The notes: generated from the letters alone by a model not told the origin. A stretch of 64,000 nt of DNA from Adiantum capillus-veneris (GCA_014529385.2 CM043946.1:15643077-15707076); one strand, 5' to 3'; positions 34,601 through 45,256 are shown, counted from the first letter of the stretch. Translations and numbers: made by a program.

Positions 34601-37405
34601 CATTTCTCTCTTTTTGCAAAGGAACAGGCTGCACCCGACGAGATCCGCATCAGAAGCAGACAGCAAAGGTAGATGCCCAGCAGCACAGACGACAGGCTTC
34701 TCAAGAGCCCTCAGCTTCAGGTACTTTAAGAAAAAAAGAGCATGTGCAGAGAGAGCTGCGAGGAGAGGCATATAGAAGAAGACCCACACATGATTGAAGG
34801 AGCCTCAGATCACACATATCTACACAGGCAGAAATTTTGTAGTTGGAGCTCCATCTTCCTCAAGTCCTCTATACTTTGTCAGTAGTATCACCTCCGTCAT
34901 CGCCAGAGCCTGATGGCTTTACCCCTGATTGTAATCCTTTATGTAGCAGTGAGAGAGCTTACATTTCTCTTGGTATCGTGATGAGACCATATGAGGAGAA
35001 TTTTCCATCCCTTGTATCCACTGCTCATAAGATGTGTATGTGAGGAGATCTCGGGGGTTGAAAACCAAGAAATAGTATTGGTCTTGTATTTCTCTAAAAT
35101 AGGTTACACTTATGCATACTTTATGCTGGGGTCTGTGACCTCAAGATGTTTCATTAAGAGAAGATGCTTTTTCTGTTTTAAAAAAAAAAGAGACACAAGG
35201 AAAGAGACAGAGATACCTGAGAGAAAATCCTGTCCACAATACGGTATGTCAAAGAATGGTTTCCATACCGCATCAAATCATCCTGATCTATTTTAAAATC
35301 ATGATCGGTGTCAATCTCCCAAAATTTGCAGTAGATTACATAGAAATGCGCATATGAGAAATATCTGTTTACAAAGATGGAATCAGAACTTTGAAGTACA
35401 TCAAGTTGGGGTGTGCAAGTACACGCGAACACAAAATAATTTCAAACACCTCCCAAAAAGTGAAACTTGCCTGCCATACTTCCATGTCAGATGTACTAGG
35501 CAGAGGAAAAAAAATCTCATAACAGCAGCTTTGAAACATGACCCTCCACATACAGAAATGTAAGGACTAAGGCAAACATACATAAAACACATCTCCATTT
35601 CCTTACCAAGCAAAATTTCTACCATGGCTGTTCTACATACAGAATCAGTAATATGGTGATATATTGTAATACATGTTTTTGAAACTAGCGACAATCATTT
35701 GAGAAGGTTGTTGCTCATAACCTTGAACAAACTCCTACATATACACGAACTCTTACCTTAACACTTTGTTGATATCTTCCTCGGCCTCCACTTGTTCAAA
35801 TGCTGCGACCAAATTGCTCCGTTTAAGTTCTCTGAGCTGTAGACGACCATTTCCTGATCTATTTACATGGTAGAAAATCCTGTAAATCACAGTCTCAGCT
35901 GCACCACAAAAATCTAAACATTAGGTCACTTCCTCCAAACTTCCTCTTCCCCCAAACACACACCCCACCACCCTGGTGGCCGAATTGTACTCTCAGTTAT
36001 GGCGACAAAGGTAACACTAAAAATTTCATCCCTTTGAGTCACACTACAACAATTCCAATTAAGAACAAAGGAAGAGGAGGCTTAGTTATTAAAATTAAAA
36101 AGAATATACAACCGCTTATTAGTTTCCAACATGGGTTGTATAAATGTAAGAAGATGAATCTACAGGCAATCATTAGCTCAATTCATTCCCATGAAAAAAG
36201 AATACCATATCTTTCTTGAAATTCAGGAGTGTCTTGCAGAAATTCCAAGCCACGATGAGTAGCCAACAATTCTTTCAATACTGGTCGAAAATCTTCCTGT
36301 TCAGACATTAAGTAGCCTCTCAATTGGGTCTTTCGACATAAAACAGTACATGAAATACACATCTTCATGTACAGAAATTGATTTAGTAATGAAGACCATG
36401 CACGAAAGGCAGTACACATACATGTGCTAAAGGTACGTAGTTAAACGGACAAAGACCTTGAGTAAAGCATAACTAACAAAAGAACAGGCACCTCACTTGC
36501 GTCAAGTAAGATTTTCCAGACTGTTTGAGAACGTGGAAAATTCTTGTCGCCATATCTGCTGTCATCAAGTTATCGCGCATCCAATAATCAACAAACTCAC
36601 TCCTAGATCAACACCAACACAGTCGTATCATCACACAAATGACACTCTGTACTGCAGCAAAGACCTAATAGAAGACTTCAAATTGAGTCTGGTACTGCAG
36701 TTTTCACCTCGTAACTAAGCCCATGTCATTGACATCAATTTTCTTGAACACAGAACTTGAAAAAAATGATGGCAGTTTGCAAATTTCCTTCACGACTGGT
36801 ACAAACGCTGCACAATACAAAGGAATTTTACTGGACTTATGAGATAAGTTAGCAGGAAACTCTATTGAAAGAATAAATTGCCTTCCCCTCAGAGAAAACA
36901 TGCATATGTATGTAAAATTATCACTAATACCAGCAAGCGGCAGACCATCTGGATGACCAGAAAAAAGTTCTTCAATCTTCAGCAAGCATTGCTCACGAAT
37001 TTCCTTTGGAGGGGGAGGACCATTTGGAAAGTAAAACTGTATTTTTCATCACTAGAAGTAGTTAAGCATAGCTACCATAAAATTGGTACATCAGTAGAAG
37101 TACTTAAACATAGCTACTAAAAATCTGCTACTTCTTTTCACACCAAAGACTACCTGTGGCACTATTTCTCTGATTGGTTCGCTTGCCTTTTTCAAGGGGG
37201 ATCCTAAAGCAATGATCCCAGAGCCAGGGCGGCGCATTGGTGATTTCGGTGATAAAGGTGAGCCTGATGTACTTCTTGGAGAAAGTGGAGGTGTGCTTCC
37301 AGCTGAGAACATGGAGGACAAAACTGAACCAGAAAAATTTGCACTTCCATTCCCTGGAACAGACAATGCAACCCCGGCTTTGGCATCTTCAAGCAACGAC
37401 ATGAC
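22223..37405 (-). CDS. PP2A regulatory subunit B'' (EF-hand type), partial at the 5' end
   Basis: Regulatory subunit that gives protein phosphatase 2A its substrate choice and Ca2+ response. Coding exons, in transcript order: 37405-37154, 37036-36931, 36807-36708, 36602-36497, 36296-36206, 35898-35757, 35364-35217, 23082-22973, 22845-22689, 22597-22472, 22363-22223. All read junctions are GT-AG and their phases match, giving 1,479 bases (492 residues and TGA at 22,223-22,225) without a stop. Landmarks in order: a Ser/Pro-rich N-terminal region ([16 protein letters not shown]), [47 protein letters not shown]-hand [12 protein letters not shown], second EF-hand [30 protein letters not shown], and the end [16 protein letters not shown]. 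The exon at 37,405 opens in mid-protein ([10 protein letters not shown]), so an upstream first exon is missing from view. Conservation of frame suggests a functional gene; a 5'-truncated copy remains possible. Confidence 0.93.
23999..24723. mobile_element. Non-autonomous hAT-like element, 725 bp, with perfect 8-bp TSD
   Basis: ctctctac stands at 23,991-23,998 and at 24,724-24,731. The ends are inverted repeats: catagttaccc on the left and, reverse-complemented, cagagttaccg on the right. Inside each end are GC-rich subterminal arrays built from ggaacg/cgttcc units, a common site layout for hAT transposase binding. The centre is AT-rich, then a GA-rich tract. There is no transposase frame. An 8-bp duplication and CA...TG ends fit hAT. 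It interrupts the gag of the surrounding Gypsy element. Confidence 0.85.
24224..24420. repeat. GA-rich low-complexity tract
   Basis: gagagaga runs mixed with cttgagagagtgag and cttgaagg units. Predicted Ser/Leu-rich proteins here are artefacts of the repeat. Confidence 0.9.
24857..26146 (-). mobile_element. Solo LTR (about 1.29 kb) of the Gypsy A family
   Basis: The boundaries follow by comparison with the LTR at 26,701-27,862. The inner end is gtgcacgtgaca at 26,146; the outer end is tataaggtgcaacgg at 24,857, corresponding to tgtaacgtgcaacgg in the other copy. gtggc lies on both sides (24,852-24,856 and 26,147-26,151), a 5-bp TSD. The gag frame continues across the insertion. The LTR contains repeated words such as aacgctagggctgatctgc. 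A solo LTR arises when the two LTRs of an insertion recombine. Confidence 0.85.
26688..26699 (-). other. Primer binding site (initiator-Met tRNA)
   Basis: On the minus strand tggtatcagagc, one base inside the LTR end at 26,701. It primes minus-strand DNA synthesis of the Gypsy A element. Confidence 0.9.
26701..27862 (-). mobile_element. 5' LTR of the Gypsy A element (1,162 bp)
   Basis: On the minus strand it begins TGTCACGTGCACATC at 27,862 and ends CGTTACA at 26,701, directly before the primer binding site. It is homologous to the solo LTR at 24,857-26,146 and to the plus-strand LTR at 62,325-63,503. The internal part carries the family's repeated gaaaacgctagggctga words. Confidence 0.85.
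27863..27982 (-). mobile_element. Fragment of LTR family C (truncated by Gypsy A)
   Basis: Reverse complement of this stretch (tgttagagttca...agtggtagctcc...ctcccaggagcagattaggg...ggctgtg...ggccagtgtg) matches the LTR that starts at 48,133 and resumes at 54,859 beyond a LINE. It starts with TGTTAG at 27,982 and is cut by the Gypsy A LTR at 27,863. Confidence 0.75.
27983..28656 (-). other. Retroelement internal remnant with a 92-codon frame
   Basis: The minus strand 28,410-28,132 encodes a basic, coiled-coil-like frame ([20 protein letters not shown]...[20 protein letters not shown]). Its end resembles the start of RNA-binding domains in some LINE ORF1 or gag proteins, but I cannot assign it. 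It lies upstream of the family C LTR fragment on the same strand. Confidence 0.4.
28657..29020. repeat. Four-copy tandem repeat inside an LTR
   Basis: A unit starting tagcatatccatagcagaac and running through gttttcagcattgacaccg to gacatcgccatcgtaac begins at 28,657, 28,745, 28,830 and 28,945. Spacings of 88, 85 and 115 show that the outer units keep an extra segment with gttgcagatccaagccgtag. Confidence 0.9.
29030..29440 (+). mobile_element. Chimeric LTR: Gypsy A head joined to family B tail at a CT repeat
   Basis: Positions 29,040-29,220 hold gtcgtc/atcgtc trinucleotide runs and 29,240-29,306 the block gagggggacccttggaggag...ggtgtcatat, both typical of Gypsy A LTRs (compare 63,250-63,320). 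A CT microsatellite follows (about 29,307-29,362). After it comes cagttcggttgttattgagg...gtgctaaaag, which instead matches the tail of the family B LTR at 31,658-31,735. A primer binding site follows at 29,442-29,453. Confidence 0.7.
29307..29362. repeat. Microsatellite (CT)n
   Basis: Uninterrupted CT run inside an LTR, at the junction of two LTR families. Confidence 0.96.
29442..29453 (+). other. Primer binding site (initiator-Met tRNA)
   Basis: Exact tggtatcagagc directly after the LTR end, marking the start of the family B internal region. Confidence 0.9.
29454..30978 (+). mobile_element. Internal region of LTR element B, no recognisable gag or pol
   Basis: About 1.5 kb between the primer binding site and the polypurine tract tcaagaagggggga at 30,965-30,978. 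Frames such as 29,414-29,941 (plus) show no gag, protease or pol motif. The short, apparently non-coding interior and complete LTR signals suggest a non-autonomous element or an internal deletion. It contains the minisatellite at 30,299-30,491. Confidence 0.65.
30299..30491. repeat. Minisatellite, about 53-bp period, 3.5 copies
   Basis: Diverged units sharing gaaaacctccgaacgacaca and ctggggagcgtt(t/c)(g/c)gttgta start near 30,336, 30,390 and 30,443, with a partial unit before. Confidence 0.85.
31404..31577. repeat. 87-bp tandem duplication within the B LTR
   Basis: ggaggtgctcc(c/t)cgg begins both copies, which differ at only a few positions. Each copy carries a possible polyadenylation signal (aataaag) and the conserved LTR motif described in the findings. 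Confidence 0.92.
31594..31658. repeat. Microsatellite (CT)n
   Basis: Pure CT run, at the same relative LTR position as the tract at 29,307-29,362. Confidence 0.96.
32060..34450 (+). pseudogene. LINE ORF2 reverse transcriptase, inactivated
   Basis: Plus strand. From about 32,110 ([16 protein letters not shown]) the frame runs into an RT domain: [42 protein letters not shown], motif [10 protein letters not shown] (near 32,740), [13 protein letters not shown] (32,887-32,920) and [14 protein letters not shown] (33,110). The catalytic YADD reads YA-stop-D at about 33,020, so one of its two aspartates is a TAA codon. Downstream (33,120-34,090) is the C-terminal region ending in a cysteine-rich segment ([18 protein letters not shown]). 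Many frameshifts. Endonuclease and ORF1 are absent. It belongs to a different LINE group from the 48-55 kb element. Confidence 0.82.
34451..35216. other. Intron DNA, nothing recognised
   Basis: Short frames only; AG-rich patches and an A run near 35,180. No mobile-element boundary could be assigned. Confidence 0.4.
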
Positions 37406-37739
37406 CTACAAACAGGATAAAGCTCGTCAATAAAGTAAAGCTCCTCTGAAAACAAAAAAGCATCCTTTTTGGTGCTATAACAATGAACATTCAAGTAGAT
37501 CTTCTGAATGAACATAAATCCTGAAATAGCTAAAGTTATTTCAAAACCATGACAGAATTAATTGGCAACAGGAGCCCACATGGCCGTGGAAACAAGCCAA
37601 AACCCAAGGCTAAACATGGCTAAACACATCCCGACATGAGAAAACCTCCTCACACTGGGAGAAACTCAGGCCGACTGAACGAATTCAGAGAGATGCCATA
37701 ACCCTTACAAATAGATGTCCAAAAATTTCAGATTGTAAT

Positions 37740-38300
37740 CTTTCACCGTTTCAGTGGCTAGCATTTTCAAGTTACCCCATTCTGCTACAAGTTGTACTTC
37801 AAATAAGGAGGTCAGGTAACTTCAAGCAAACGTATTCTTGAAAGCTTGCCAAGTCCACATGAGGCTTCGTGGATAAAGAACTCCACCAAAGCATAACATT
37901 ATCTTTATGGAAAGTGGCTACTCTAGATATCTTGGATTCTTCTGTGTAATTCCCAAGGACATAGATATTGCCGAACTGTTGAAGAAATCCCAGTGGTTTC
38001 TTCCAATCTCATACTCTCAAAAAAGTGAAAATTTTCATCATAGATTCACCATCCTTAAAGCCCTTACGTTGAGATGCTGCACGTATTAGTGGTGGATAAT
38101 AGACATGTGCCTATAGATTCAAACTCTGAAACACGAGGCAGTGGAGAAGGTGGTGGCAAAATCAAGTGTAGCAACCATGTGCTGAAAAACTCTCCCAATT
38201 GGAATAGAAGATTCTGTAGATTGTCGAGAAGAAGCTCTTGCACTATCTAGCTAGCACCGGAGGATAGAGGCATCAATGCAGGTAACATGTAATTCGAGAA
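37740..38300 (-). pseudogene. Gypsy-type gag remnant
   Basis: On the minus strand around 37,920-37,830 the sequence reads RVATFHKDNVMLWWSSLS, then VDLASFQEYVCLKL, resembling the core of retrotransposon gag (a WW motif followed by a W/F-containing helix). Upstream, a proline-rich piece (ILPPPSPLPRVSEFESIG) may be its N-terminal part. Frames are broken. Its position just 5' of the PP2A exon at 37,405 puts it in the first intron if the gene continues upstream. Confidence 0.45.
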
Positions 38301-38634
38301 TTGTTGGAAGTTCTGCACAATAGGCAAACCTTATTGAGGATGTTTCGAGGATTAAAAACTACAAGTGCTGACTAAAAACCAAAAACTGAAATGTGTAGAG
38401 CATATGGCAAAGTCAATGGCTTGAAAGCCATGATTTTCTTCGACCTAGCAGATGGACTTTGATTATGATGCACAAGGTGGAGAGCTCAAAGCCAAGCTAG
38501 CCACAGGGCAAACTCAGAAGGTGGTACCGCTTATTAGTGCAGTCACAAAATTATGACATGGCATGCTCAACTGACAGGACCAAGTGCTATAAGTTTTTCT
38601 AACTTATGGGAACCTGCCAACAGGGCCCCAAGGG

Positions 38635-39219
38635 TGTAACAGACTTGGACACTCCAAGTCAAGAATCAACCGCCACAGCACCAAATAACCACTTCAAAAC
38701 AATTCACAGATCACAATAGATTTGCATTGGCCCGGCGGAGTTCCATGCCTAGAGATATTGGCCCCAAAGACTGGTGACCCTTTCGGTATTTCTTTTTGTA
38801 TTAATCAATCATCAAAGTACAAGAGAGCGGTTAGGGTTTCACTCTCAGACTCTGCGTCCAGATGCTCTGAGAAGTGAGGCCCTCGCCACTAATTTAAAGG
38901 TTACAAGGGATGCCCAAAAGCAGAGCCCGAAAAGCTTCAAATCAAAAGCAATTGCTCTCTCTCTCTCACAGAGAGTCAAAACTTGAAAGCAAAAGCATTC
39001 TCTCTCTCTCTTTCTCATTAGGTAGAGAAAAAGCAAAATTTGCGTCGCTCATCTTTCTTTTTTTCTTTTTCTTTTTTTTTTCTTTTTTTTTTTAAAAAAA
39101 TCTGCCTCCGCGATTTCCGAAAATTAGGGTTTCTGGTAGAAAATTAGGGTTTGCAGGAATTTAGGGTTTCTGGCAGAAATTAGGGTTTTTGCTGTCCGCC
39201 ACGTCATCACTTTGTGACA
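38635..39219 (-). mobile_element. 3' LTR of the Gypsy chromovirus (585 bp)
   Basis: On the minus strand TGTCACAAAGTG...GTCTGTTACA. Just outside, at 39,220-39,233, is the polypurine tract caagaggggggt. Holds four telo-box motifs (aaaccctaa on the minus strand) at 39,123-39,188, a long T-rich run (39,050-39,095), and a short CT microsatellite. Confidence 0.92.
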
Positions 39220-39814
39220 TACCCCCCTCTTGAAAGCATTGTAATCGACCGTGATTACGCCTGCAAAACCGACAAAAGCCATAAACCGTCTTAGCAGACA
39301 CTAACTGTTAGTACCTACGTACTAGGAACACGCATCTAGCACATGTACAAAATCGACAGTCACATCACACGACATCACCAGACATCACAGGACATCACAT
39401 GACATTCAACATTCATTCGGATCTTAGACCATGATTTATCGGCAATGTAGCTAGCAATCACATCTAGGTCCAATCGGGACCTCATCGATGTCTAATTGAC
39501 TAACCCCTATTGCAACCATGTCTATTCGAGACCAATCAGACCAAAATGCTGCAGTCATTTCGTCTGTCAGTTCCTGCACTCACAAGAAGTCAAGAACAAA
39601 TCAGTATCATTATCAGGAATTCCATTTCGTAAAGTCATCCAGCAGAATACTGTCAGCTCTCAGTATCCCTGAAGCTCAAAGAGACATCAGTGACTTTAGT
39701 ATCAAAATCGAGGCATTTGTTGACAAAGGAGCGGAGTAACTCCCCTCTTGTGCATCCCACTGCACCAGATCTCCGGCCAAGCTGAATTCTGGGTTCCGTT
39801 TGGAGTAGACTATG

Positions 39815-42300
39815 CTAAACCAAAACATCGAGGTAAAGTTTCACAATCCGAGGAGTATCTGCTAGGTCCTCCTCCTCCATCCACTTCGCATCAAATGCAG
39901 GAAAGTTCTTGAACTTAACCAAGAACCGCCTTTGGACTTTACCTTTCTTCGTATCGTTATGTGCCAAAATCTGTTCACGAACAAGGATCTCCTCGTTTTC
40001 TTCCACTTCGGGTTGCTCATCAGGCTCCCCATCATCAGGCACATCACCCTTAACAGGGTTCAAGAGACTCACATGCAATGCATTATGAATCCTCCAAGTA
40101 TCTGGCAGTTTCAATCGGAAGGAGACATCATTTATCTTGTCAGTGATCTGGAAAGGTCCGTAGTATCGCATACTAAGCTTTGGAAAAAGCCTCTCCTTTC
40201 CCTTTTTCTTTCGTAGGCGTGTCTTCTCAAAAGTAAGAGCACCCAATCATCCTCCTTCAATTTCAAGTCGTGACGATGGCGATCCGCTGCCTTTTTCTGT
40301 CGTTCTTGAGACTCCTGCAAAGTCTCGCGAACCTTGGCAAAAGCCGTATCCAAATCTCGCGAATATTCATCCGCTTCAAATATCTAATCTTTCGTGCTTA
40401 GGAAGGATAGAACCTTCGCAACACTTTCAACAATCTCACATGGCGTCTTCCCCGTCGAAGAGTGAATCGTGTTATTGTAGGCAAATTCCACCAACGGTAA
40501 GTTCTTTTCCCATTGAGTCTTCTGATCCAAGATACAAGACTTCAATAAATCTAAAATCACTGAATTGGCAATCTCAAATTGCCCGTCAGTCTGCAAGTGG
40601 AACGATGACGAGAACTGCAACCGCGTGCTAATGTTCTCCCAAATTGCCTTCCAAAACAAACTCATAAATCTGGGGTTTCTATCGGAGACAATCGTCTCAG
40701 ACGTGCCATGTAATCGGAAAATCATCGTGATCATTCTCTGTTCTCGGGAGATCAAAAATGAAATCCATTGCAATACTTTCCCAGGGGTGGGTGGGTATGG
40801 GTAAAGGCTGTAACAATCCCTGTGCCTTATGCCTGTCAAACTTGACCTTCTGGCATACCAAGCAACTGCGCACAAACTCTTCCACATCCTTTTTGAGTCT
40901 CGGCCCAGAGAAGTATCTCTCTACCCCCTTCATGGTGGTAGCAATGCCGCGATGACCCGTAAAAGGTGGATAGTGGCATTCAGTCATAATCTTATCCCTC
41001 AACGGTTGTATAACGCACAACATAGTCTTTTTCATCAAGTAGCCTTCCCGAAGGGAGTATCCAGCTACTGTCTCCCCATCCCGTATCTGTGTGAAAATAT
41101 CTGCAAAATCTGTATTTGTGGCATACTGATCGACCATATCCTCGAAGCTCCTATGATGTATCGCGAAAACAGCCAGAACCAACGGTTTCCGAGACAAAGC
41201 ATCTACCACCACATTCTTTTGTCCCTGCACATGGACAATCTGGAAGTGAAACTGTGACAAGATGTTCGTCCACCGCATCTGCTTTTCCGAAAGCTGCTTC
41301 TGTGACAAGTAGTAGCACAAACTCTGATGGTCTGTAAAGACAGTAAAATCCGCTACGAGTAGGTAATGCCACCACTGAGTAAGAGCATGGATAACCGCCA
41401 AAAGCTCTTTCTCATAGATCTGTGTTGTCATCTCCGGCCTAGAGAACAATCGGCTCTCATAAGCTATGACATGACCTTCTTGCATCAAGACCGCACCCAG
41501 ACTACGACCACAAGCATCACAATATACTTCAAATGACTTCTGCAAGTTCGGCAAAGTCAAAATAGGTCCCGTAGTCAATTTCTCTTTCAATGTCCGAAAG
41601 GCAGTCACCTCTGTGGGTCCCCACGAAAAAGGTACTCCTTTCTGTGTCAAGGTATGCAAAGGGGAAGCAACCTCTGCAAACTTTCGTATGAACCGCCTGT
41701 AGTACGAACACAGTCGCAAGAAGCTTCTAACTTCATGGACATTCCTCAAATCGGGCCAATCACGGATAGTCTCTATCTTGGCCGGGTCCATTTGCACTCC
41801 TACTATTGACACAATGTGTCCCAAAAAGTGTATCTCTGGTAGGAAAAATTCACTTTTCTTTGCATTAAACACTAGCGTGTGATCTCGTAATGCCTGAAGA
41901 CTTGAAGCAGATGATCTCTGTGTTCTGCCTCATTCTTGGAGAAAACAATGATGTCGTCAAAGAAAGTGCCAACAAATAGCCTGTACTCTCGAAAAATCTT
42001 GTCCATCATCCGGTTAAATGTCGCAAGAGCATTGGTTAAGCCAAAAGGCATCACCAAAAACTCAAATAACCCAAAAGTCGTCCGAAAAATTGTTTTGTAG
42101 ACATCTCCTGGCGTTATCCTGATCTAATGATATCCACTCTTCAAGTCAATCCTGCTAAAGCACGAGGATCCCTGTAACCTGCCAAGTATATCATCGATCC
42201 TAGGAATCGGTAATCTGTTCTTGATGGTGATTTTGTTGAGAGTGCTATAATCGATGCACATTCTCCAAGATCCGTCTTTCTTCAAAACCAACAACACTAG
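39815..42300 (-). pseudogene. Gypsy pol: RT, RNase H, integrase, chromodomain
   Basis: In order on the minus strand: RT palm near 42,057 (MPFGLTNALATF, catalytic FFDDIIVFSK); RT thumb and RNase H in the 391-codon frame 41,872-40,697 (FLGHIVS, YCDACGRSLGAVLMQ, EKELLAVIHALTQWWHYLL, FTDHQSL, DALSR); integrase zinc finger (H-x3-H-type GHRGIATTM, then CLVCQ); core start MDFIFDLP; then, in another frame, IVSDRNPRF, LQTDGQFE and FAYNNTIHSSTG. The C-terminal frame (40,246-39,815) has ISDKINDVSFRL-like sequence and a chromodomain-like end, FLVKFKNFPAFDAKWMEEED. The upstream RT fingers and protease (42,060-42,850) are decayed. Stops and frame changes make it non-functional. Confidence 0.9.
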
Positions 42301-42856
42301 AGATCAATACGGTGAAGTACTAGGTTGGACAAGACCCTTTTCCAAGAGGTCTTTCACTGGATTCATAATCTTTTCATTCTGTACTCAGCTCACACAATAA
42401 GGTGGCCGATTCGGTGGCGTCCTTCCAGGTATCAGATCACTGGTTTGATCTTCAGGCCCTCTGAGAAGCAATCGGCATGAGTGTGGAGAAAAAACTTGGC
42501 GTTCTTTTGATCAGGTCAAAACATATTCAACCTTTATCCAGCGTTCAGTTCTCTCCCAAAAGAATGAGTAAGAAACTGAAGTTCATCAAGTACAATCTCT
42601 AAGCCCTTCATTTGTCAAAATCGCTTTCTCCGCCCGGTAGTCAACCACGGCATAGTTGTGGTGGTACCAAGGGATTCCGAGTAGAACATCGCTCGCGTGG
42701 GGTCCTGTCATTGCAAACGAAGTTTGCCAATGCTCGGTGTCAGTCGAAGTTCATCAAGTACAATCTCTAAGCCCTTCATTTATCAAAGTCGCTTTCTCGG
42801 CCCGGTAGTCAACCACGGCGTAGTTCTTGTGGTACTAAGGAATCCTGAGTAGAACG

Positions 42857-44720
42857 TCACTCGCGTGCCCTGAACACCCCTGTCATTGCAAACAAAGTTT
42901 TCCAATGCTCGGTGTAATGGCAACATCCTATCCGGGTGCCAGTCGAACTACCTCTGCCTGTGGCGTCAGTCTGTCGGGCGTAATTCCAAATCGAGCCGCC
43001 AATTCCAAGTGAAAAGAAGTTGGCCTTGGCTCCTTCAAAAGAGCTTCCTGATTCTTCACTTTGCCCGAAAAGCGGCAAAGTTTGTACTTTCATTCATTAG
43101 ATTCGGTGCAGGTCCCACGCCCTGTGGTACCAGTTCTCCTTTTCTATCTACCTTTTCTGCCACATTCCTCAGCTGCTCTCGAACTCTCAGGCATGTCGTC
43201 GTCTTTATCATTCTATTCTTTTTGTGCCTTATTAGGGCACTTCGCGGAGATATGTCCCTGTTCCCCGCATCCAAAGCACTTCCCCTCTCTGATGAGCGAA
43301 CTCTCTCCTCAGGAGTAAGCTTGGGTCGTGCATCATTTTTCACTGGGTTGCTCTTTTTCTTTCTACTTTCATTCCCAGAAGTCTGTTCGGCTCGTTGTGT
43401 CATGGCCTCATCTGTGGGGTAGGTCAGACTGCCAGAGTGAATGGCAAAGCCCCGCTTCGCATGACTCGTCAACTCCTGAATAGAAGCTGACTTCTGTTCC
43501 AAGCAATGGTCTCGGATCTCTGTAGGTAGACCCAAGGTAAACCGCTCAATCTGTTCTCTGAACGAGATCTTCTCGAATGAAGAGGCGAGTAGAAAAGAGC
43601 TCCAGAATCTTTCACAGTAAGAATTCATTGTATCGCTCTTGGTCATCCAGAGATGGTTCCAAGCAGCTCATATATCTCGCTCAAACTCTTGAGTCAACCA
43701 AGAAGAAATAAAAAGCCTCTTAAATTTCAGCCATTTAACTGGCGCAGTCTTGTTTAAAAGAAGAGTGGACCACCAAGTACGAGCATTCCCCTTAAAGTAA
43801 GAGGTAGCTCTCCGAATCTTGGAGTGCTCTGAATAGTGTCCTCCCACGAAAGCGATGTCAAACTGCTGTATAAAAGACAAAGCCTTCAAAGCATCTGAGT
43901 ATCCTGAAAAAGTATCAAACTTGATCGAGTGGCCACCTTCCTTAAACTCTCGGACTTTCTTGCTTTTATCTTCGAGAAAGTCATACTGGTTAGCTTTGTA
44001 AAAAAAAAATCTTCTTGTTCGCATAAAAGTTTCCATCATCGGAATTTGAGTTCTCTGTAGACGAGTCCTCAGTAGAACTGTCAGTCTCTGGGCGAGATGT
44101 AGCCTTCTTTGCCTTTTTCTTGCCCTTTCCGAAGCTTTGTTTCTTGCTTCGCTTTTTACCTTTTCTGTCTTCTTCGCTCGAATCCGAGGAGCTAGAAGAA
44201 CTATCAGAAGAAGAAGAACTGGGTACTCCTTCAAATCGAACACGCTTCTTCTGTTTCTTTGCCTTGTCAAAAGTCGACTGACGACCCAAATAACCTAGAA
44301 AGTCAATGCTTTTCTTCTGCTTTTTGCCGTGCTTTTTGGCTTTCTTTTGCGCGTCAAAAAGCTAAGCAATCCGTGCATCAATCACGTTCTCCAGTTCCTT
44401 CTCCGTATATTTCTTGGAGGCAGAAGGTTTCTTGAGAGTGGGTTTCGGGAGTGGTGTTGTGGTTCTCTGCCACTCCGTCTGTACCTCTTCCAAAGAGGTC
44501 TGGTTCATATATTTTGCCATCTTCGGGTCCTTGGCAAAATTGAGCATCATCTTTGTTGCATCGCCGATCAACTGGCAACGGTCCATCTCTCGCCGCTCCG
44601 CCTAAGTAGGCCAAGGCGGGCCATACTCTCTGCCAGAATCTTCGTTGTGATCCCTGCCCGCATCTCCAGATGCAGAGGGAGTCGATTGATCATTGCTTGA
44701 AGCCATAGGTGCCGCGGAAA
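42857..44720 (-). pseudogene. Gypsy gag with CCHC zinc knuckle
   Basis: Minus-strand frames: N-terminal part near 44,600 (CQLIGDATKMMLNFAKDPKMAKYM); a basic, serine-rich linker (44,289-43,990, with a run of Ser/Asp residues); gag core (44,270-43,668) with YFKGNARTWWSTLLL and FKRLFISSWLTQEFERD; then SMNSYCERFW-type helices (43,646 onward) and a zinc knuckle CFGCGEQGHISAKC at about 43,280-43,240. The knuckle is one frame off from the preceding open frame, so at least one frameshift lies before it. Homologous to the plus-strand gag at 45,978-48,130. Confidence 0.88.
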
Positions 44721-44766
44721 AAAAAAATTCGCGGATCGGATTTCCCATAGAAGAGAAATCGGCCGT

Positions 44767-44778
44767 GCTCTGATACCA
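44767..44778 (-). other. Primer binding site (initiator-Met tRNA)
   Basis: Minus strand tggtatcagagc, one base from the 5' LTR end at 44,780. Confidence 0.95.
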
Positions 44779-44779
44779 C

Positions 44780-45212
44780 TGTAACAGACTTGGACACTCC
44801 AAGTCAAGAATCAACCGCGACAGCACCAAATAACCACTTCAAAACAATTCACAGATCACAATAGATTTGCACTAGCCCGGCGGAGTTCCGTGCCTAGAGA
44901 TATTGGCCCCAAAGACTTGGGCCCCTTTCGGTATTTCTTTTTGTATTAATCAATCATCAAAGTACAAGAGAGCGGTTAGGGTTTCACTCTCAAACTCTGC
45001 GTCCAGATGCTCTGAGAAGTGAGGCCCTCACCACTAATTTAAAGGTTACAAGGGATGCCCAAAAGCAGAGCCCCAAAAGCTTCAAATCAAAAGCAATTGC
45101 TCTCTCTCTCTCTCACAGAGAGTCAAAACTTGAAAGCAAAAGCATTCTCTCTCCCTCTTTCTCATTAGGTAGAGAAAAAGCAAAATTTGCGTCGCTCATC
45201 TTTCTTTTTTTT

Positions 45213-45256
<44 letters not shown>

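Larger units (their letters stand above)
23083..35216 (-). other. 12.1-kb intron of the PP2A B'' gene, filled with nested transposons
   Basis: The donor follows the exon ending at 35,217 (CAG|GTATCT) and the acceptor precedes the exon starting at 23,082 (AACAG|GCT); the flanking exons join in phase 0 as ...RIFSQ|APRKF. Most of the inserted mobile DNA in the intron belongs to at least five insertions. All other introns seen in this gene are between about 90 and 390 bases, so expansion is confined to this one, and possibly to intron 1. Confidence 0.88.

Noticed and set aside
38100-38640. First exon of the PP2A gene upstream of 37,405
   Set aside because: The minus-strand reading near here looks like retroelement gag, and no B''-like N-terminal sequence with a matching donor was found.
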